A stretch of 8,360 bases of DNA from DASTCC01 sp035711465 (GTDB lineage Bacteria > Acidobacteriota > Vicinamibacteria > Vicinamibacterales > SCN-69-37). Below, one piece after another: positions 6,707-8,360 of this stretch. The position numbers and the translations under genes are program-made. Below the pieces are notes generated by a model. It searched no databases. It worked only from the letters and a program-made list of their open reading frames with translations, and was not told the DNA's origin. Position 1 is the first letter of the stretch; every line of letters begins with the position of its first letter. The stretch is taken from NCBI GenBank assembly GCA_035711465.1, contig DASTCC010000219.1, forward strand, positions 1-8,360, read 5' to 3'.

Positions 6707-6877
6707 ATGAAGGTTCAGACCAAGGTGTTCCGCAGCTCCTTCAGCTCCTGGAAGGCGCTGTTCGAAGAGGCCACGAGCTTTGCCACCGAGATCGGGCGCG
6801 ACCAGCTGATTTCGATCAGCCACTCCGCCGATCATGGCGAGGGCGTCGTCGTCGTGTGGTATTGGGGCGAGGAGTGA
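6707..6877 (+). CDS. Small conserved-looking protein of unknown function, 56 residues
   Basis: ATG at 6707, TGA at 6875-6877. The start has GAGGT 4 bases upstream and a GATAAT box in front. The protein begins MKVQTKVFRSSFSSWKALFE, continues with an acidic/amphipathic helix (about 14-29), then GRDQLISISHSADHGEG, and ends in a strand VVVVWYWGEE. The likely fold is strand-helix-strand-strand, with paired Trp/Tyr near the C-terminus. From memory, small proteins of this shape (start MKV, FSSW, IGR..LISISHS, VVWYW) occur in other bacteria without assigned function, but I cannot confirm this here. No signal peptide or membrane segment is present, so it is cytosolic. It is divergent from padR and separated from it by 125 bp. 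The mixture of codons and the ordered promoter, Shine-Dalgarno and start make a real gene likely despite its size. Confidence 0.75.
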   Translation: MKVQTKVFRSSFSSWKALFEEATSFATEIGRDQLISISHSADHGEGVVVVWYWGEE

Positions 6878-6984
6878 CCCGCCGCATCAGGTGCTCGCGG
6901 TCGCCTGGATCTGCACTGCTGCCTGCGTATCTTCGCTACTCGTGACCGACCCGCGCACCTGCGACGAGCTCACCGCGACGGGTC

Positions 6985-6998
6985 AAATAGCGCTATTT
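6985..6998. repeat. 14-bp perfect palindrome over the stop codon of the alkylation repair gene
   Basis: AAATAGCGCTATTT is fully self-complementary and includes the TAG stop of the - strand gene (6993-6995). It lacks a loop and a following T-run, so it is not a standard terminator. It is the most AT-rich spot in this intergenic stretch. Confidence 0.45.
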
Positions 6999-7739
6999 CG
7001 CAGTCCTCTTCTTGCCGCTGAACTTCTTCGCGAGCGCGGGACTGGTCAGGTCCCTGAGCGTCGAGCGGCCGATCCACTTCGCCGAGGGCGACTTCGAGGC
7101 GGCCAGGCGGCGTGCCAGCGCGATCGACTCGGCGTGCAGATCGGCGCTGCGCCGCCCGATCAGACGCAGGGCCCAGAGCACGCCTTTCTTCACGAAGTTG
7201 CGCTCGTCCGAGGCGCCGGCCTCGACGATCGGCAGGCACTTGCGAAGTGCGTCGTCAGGCGCGCCCTTGTCGTGCAGCGCAAGACAGGCGAGCAGCGCGA
7301 ATGCGGCACGCTTCTCGAACTCGTCGCTGCGCTGGCTCCACGGCTCGATCCGGCTCCAGGCGAGCGGCGTGCGATCGAAGAGGCTGAAGCAGACGGTATC
7401 GACCACGCCCCAGTTGTCGAAGGCGCGGCACCAGCGATCCATCTGCGCGGCGGTCAGCCGCGCCGGATCGCCGACGAACGCCGCCAGCAGCTGCGCCTCG
7501 TAGACCCCGGTCTTGAACAACCCGAGCGCGAGGTCGTGATTGACGCCGATGCGCTTGCCGATCTGCTTGATGGTACCGACGGGCACGCCGAGCGCGTTGC
7601 CCGACGGCAGGCCGAAGCGGGCCATGCCGTCGCGCGTCCGCTTGCTCGCGCGTTCTTTCAGCCAGGAGAGGGCCACTTCGACGTCGACGTGGGTCGCGGT
7701 CTTGCCGGCCCGGACGGACGAATGCGAACGCCGTGTCAT
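6993..7739 (-). CDS. AlkD-like DNA alkylation repair protein (HEAT-repeat glycosylase family)
   Basis: 248 residues, nearly all helical, as expected for the AlkC/AlkD superfamily of HEAT-like repeat DNA glycosylases that remove alkylated purines. The motif DNWGVVDTVC (108-117) gives Trp110 and Asp114, spaced as Trp109 and Asp113 in Bacillus cereus AlkD. Arg144 (FEKRAAFALL) and Trp189 (NFVKKGVLWALR) fit the positions of Arg148 and Trp187. The full set of expected active-site residues therefore seems present. Basic tails occur at both ends: residues 1-15, and 234-248 ending KKFSGKKRTAK, likely aiding DNA contact. GGAG lies 8 bases before the ATG at 7737-7739. It is cytosolic and divergent from the Rieske-FAD gene over an 88-bp gap. 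The alternative is a non-catalytic family member, which is less likely given the residues. Confidence 0.88.
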   Translation of the reverse strand: MTRRSHSSVRAGKTATHVDVEVALSWLKERASKRTRDGMARFGLPSGNALGVPVGTIKQIGKRIGVNHDLALGLFKTGVYEAQLLAAFVGDPARLTAAQMDRWCRAFDNWGVVDTVCFSLFDRTPLAWSRIEPWSQRSDEFEKRAAFALLACLALHDKGAPDDALRKCLPIVEAGASDERNFVKKGVLWALRLIGRRSADLHAESIALARRLAASKSPSAKWIGRSTLRDLTSPALAKKFSGKKRTAK

Positions 7740-7794
7740 GGGAGGGGCTCCGTGCCCATGCTAAGCCGAAGCCGGCCGACGTCGCGTCGTGCGG

Positions 7795-7800
7795 TATGGT
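7795..7800 (+). promoter_or_regulatory. Putative -10 box of the Rieske-FAD reductase gene
   Basis: TATGGT within GTGCGGTATGGT, 27 bases before the ATG at 7828. The leader would contain AGGAG (7817-7821), 6 bases from the start codon. The 88-bp divergent gap must also hold the promoter of the alkylation repair gene, for which TAGCAT on the - strand (7758-7763) is a weak candidate. Confidence 0.4.
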
Positions 7801-7827
7801 GTGAGCAGCCCCCAGCAGGAGCGTGCC

Positions 7828-8360
7828 ATGGACGCGGACGATCAGGCGAAAGGCCCGGATCTCACCCAAGGCGTGCCGGCCGGCCGCCTCGACGACGGCG
7901 GCGCCATCGTCGGCCGCGTCGGCGATGACGAGGTGTTGCTGGCGCGCGTCGGCGACGAGTTCTTCGCGATCGGCGCGCACTGCACGCACTACCACGGCCC
8001 GCTCGGCGAGGGCTTGATCGTCGGCGACACGGTCCGATGCCCGTGGCATCACGCCTGTTTCAGCCTGCGGACCGGAGCCGCCTTGCGCGCGCCAGCGCTC
8101 GATCCCGTCGACTGCTACAGGGTCGTCCGCGACGGCCAGACGATTCGAGTGACCGAGAAGATCGCCGCACCAACCGAGGGCGCCGCGGCCGCGCCGAGTG
8201 TTGCCCCGCCCGAATCCGTCGTGATCGTCGGCGGCGGCCCAGCCGGCCTGGCCGCGGCACAGATGCTCCGCCGCGAAGGCTACGACGGCGCGATCACGAT
8301 GATCAGCGCCGACGACTCGCCGCCGGCCGATCGCCCGAACCTGTCGAAGGAGTTCCTGGC
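7828..8360 (+). CDS. Rieske [2Fe-2S] / FAD-dependent pyridine nucleotide-disulfide oxidoreductase, N-terminal part (AIFM3-like)
   Basis: The first 177 residues; the gene runs off the right edge. Residues about 12-110 form a Rieske domain with cluster ligands Cys52-x-His54 (HCTHYHGPLGEG) and Cys71-x2-His74 (CPWHHACFSLRTG). An Ala/Pro-rich linker (112-128) leads to an FAD-binding Rossmann fold, with VVIVGGGPAGLAAAQMLRRE (131-150) carrying the dinucleotide GxGxxG. DRPNLSKEFLA (168-178) is the start of the typical ferredoxin-reductase/AIF segment. This order, Rieske then reductase, matches AIFM3-like and dioxygenase/P450 ferredoxin-reductase relatives, which move electrons from NAD(P)H through FAD to a partner or the Rieske cluster. 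The full protein would be about 500 residues. It is cytosolic, as no signal peptide is seen. The start is supported by AGGAG 6 bases upstream. The physiological partner is unknown. Confidence 0.93.
   Translation, partial: MDADDQAKGPDLTQGVPAGRLDDGGAIVGRVGDDEVLLARVGDEFFAIGAHCTHYHGPLGEGLIVGDTVRCPWHHACFSLRTGAALRAPALDPVDCYRVVRDGQTIRVTEKIAAPTEGAAAAPSVAPPESVVIVGGGPAGLAAAQMLRREGYDGAITMISADDSPPADRPNLSKEFL

Noticed and set aside
6878..6992. Possible RNA gene or further small ORF in the 115-bp gap
   Set aside because: No tRNA-like fold, promoter or ribosome-site-plus-start combination could be recognised.
6834..7928. 364-codon + strand frame opposite the alkylation repair gene
   Set aside because: No domain; it overlaps three better supported genes and lacks a ribosome site.
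1..8360. Novel defence, toxin-antitoxin or biosynthetic system
   Set aside because: All genes match known single-gene families or the known PadR-ADOP module; no nuclease-effector, paired toxin or biosynthetic core gene is present.

Overview
The window is a GC-rich, densely coded bacterial chromosome segment. It most likely comes from an Acidobacteriota genome, probably of the Vicinamibacteria type. The strongest clue is a PadR-type repressor that overlaps by 4 bp an 877-residue duplicated MacB/FtsX permease with no ATPase beside it. That is the 'ADOP' arrangement that is greatly expanded in this phylum. A short secreted lipoprotein with a CSSSPTSPTP start and several -10-like boxes close to start codons fit the same assignment. 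The taxonomy is inference from gene style, not from a marker gene. No rRNA, tRNA, CRISPR array, insertion sequence or prophage gene was seen.

Layout. Positions 1-1363 (+): the 3' part of a c-type cytochrome with at least two haem sites, followed 31 bp later by a four-helix DUF2231 membrane protein, possibly as one redox/membrane transcription unit. Positions 1408-2391 (+): a DUF1835-type cytosolic protein that starts at GTG immediately after a -10-like box. Positions 2399-6581 (-): PadR repressor, ADOP permease, a small lipoprotein and a DUF5655 protein with an N-terminal zinc-binding-like motif and a Lys/Pro-rich tail. The first two form a translationally coupled pair. The last two follow in the same direction but have gaps of 104 and 42 bp and may have their own promoters.

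Positions 6707-6877 (+): a 56-residue conserved-looking small protein, divergent from padR, with a good -10 box and Shine-Dalgarno. Positions 6993-7739 (-): an AlkD-like DNA alkylation repair protein. Divergent from it, positions 7828-8360 (+): the N-terminal part of a Rieske-plus-FAD reductase of the AIFM3/ferredoxin-reductase type, cut by the window end.

How the genes fit together. The repressor and permease form one regulated module in which PadR probably represses its own operon from an AT-rich dyad site. The other genes look like ordinary single-gene housekeeping or stress units. I see no convincing new multi-gene system. The observations most worth following are the 56-residue protein, the PadR start and operator, the zinc-motif/DUF5655/lysine-tail protein, and the leaderless-looking start of the DUF1835 gene.
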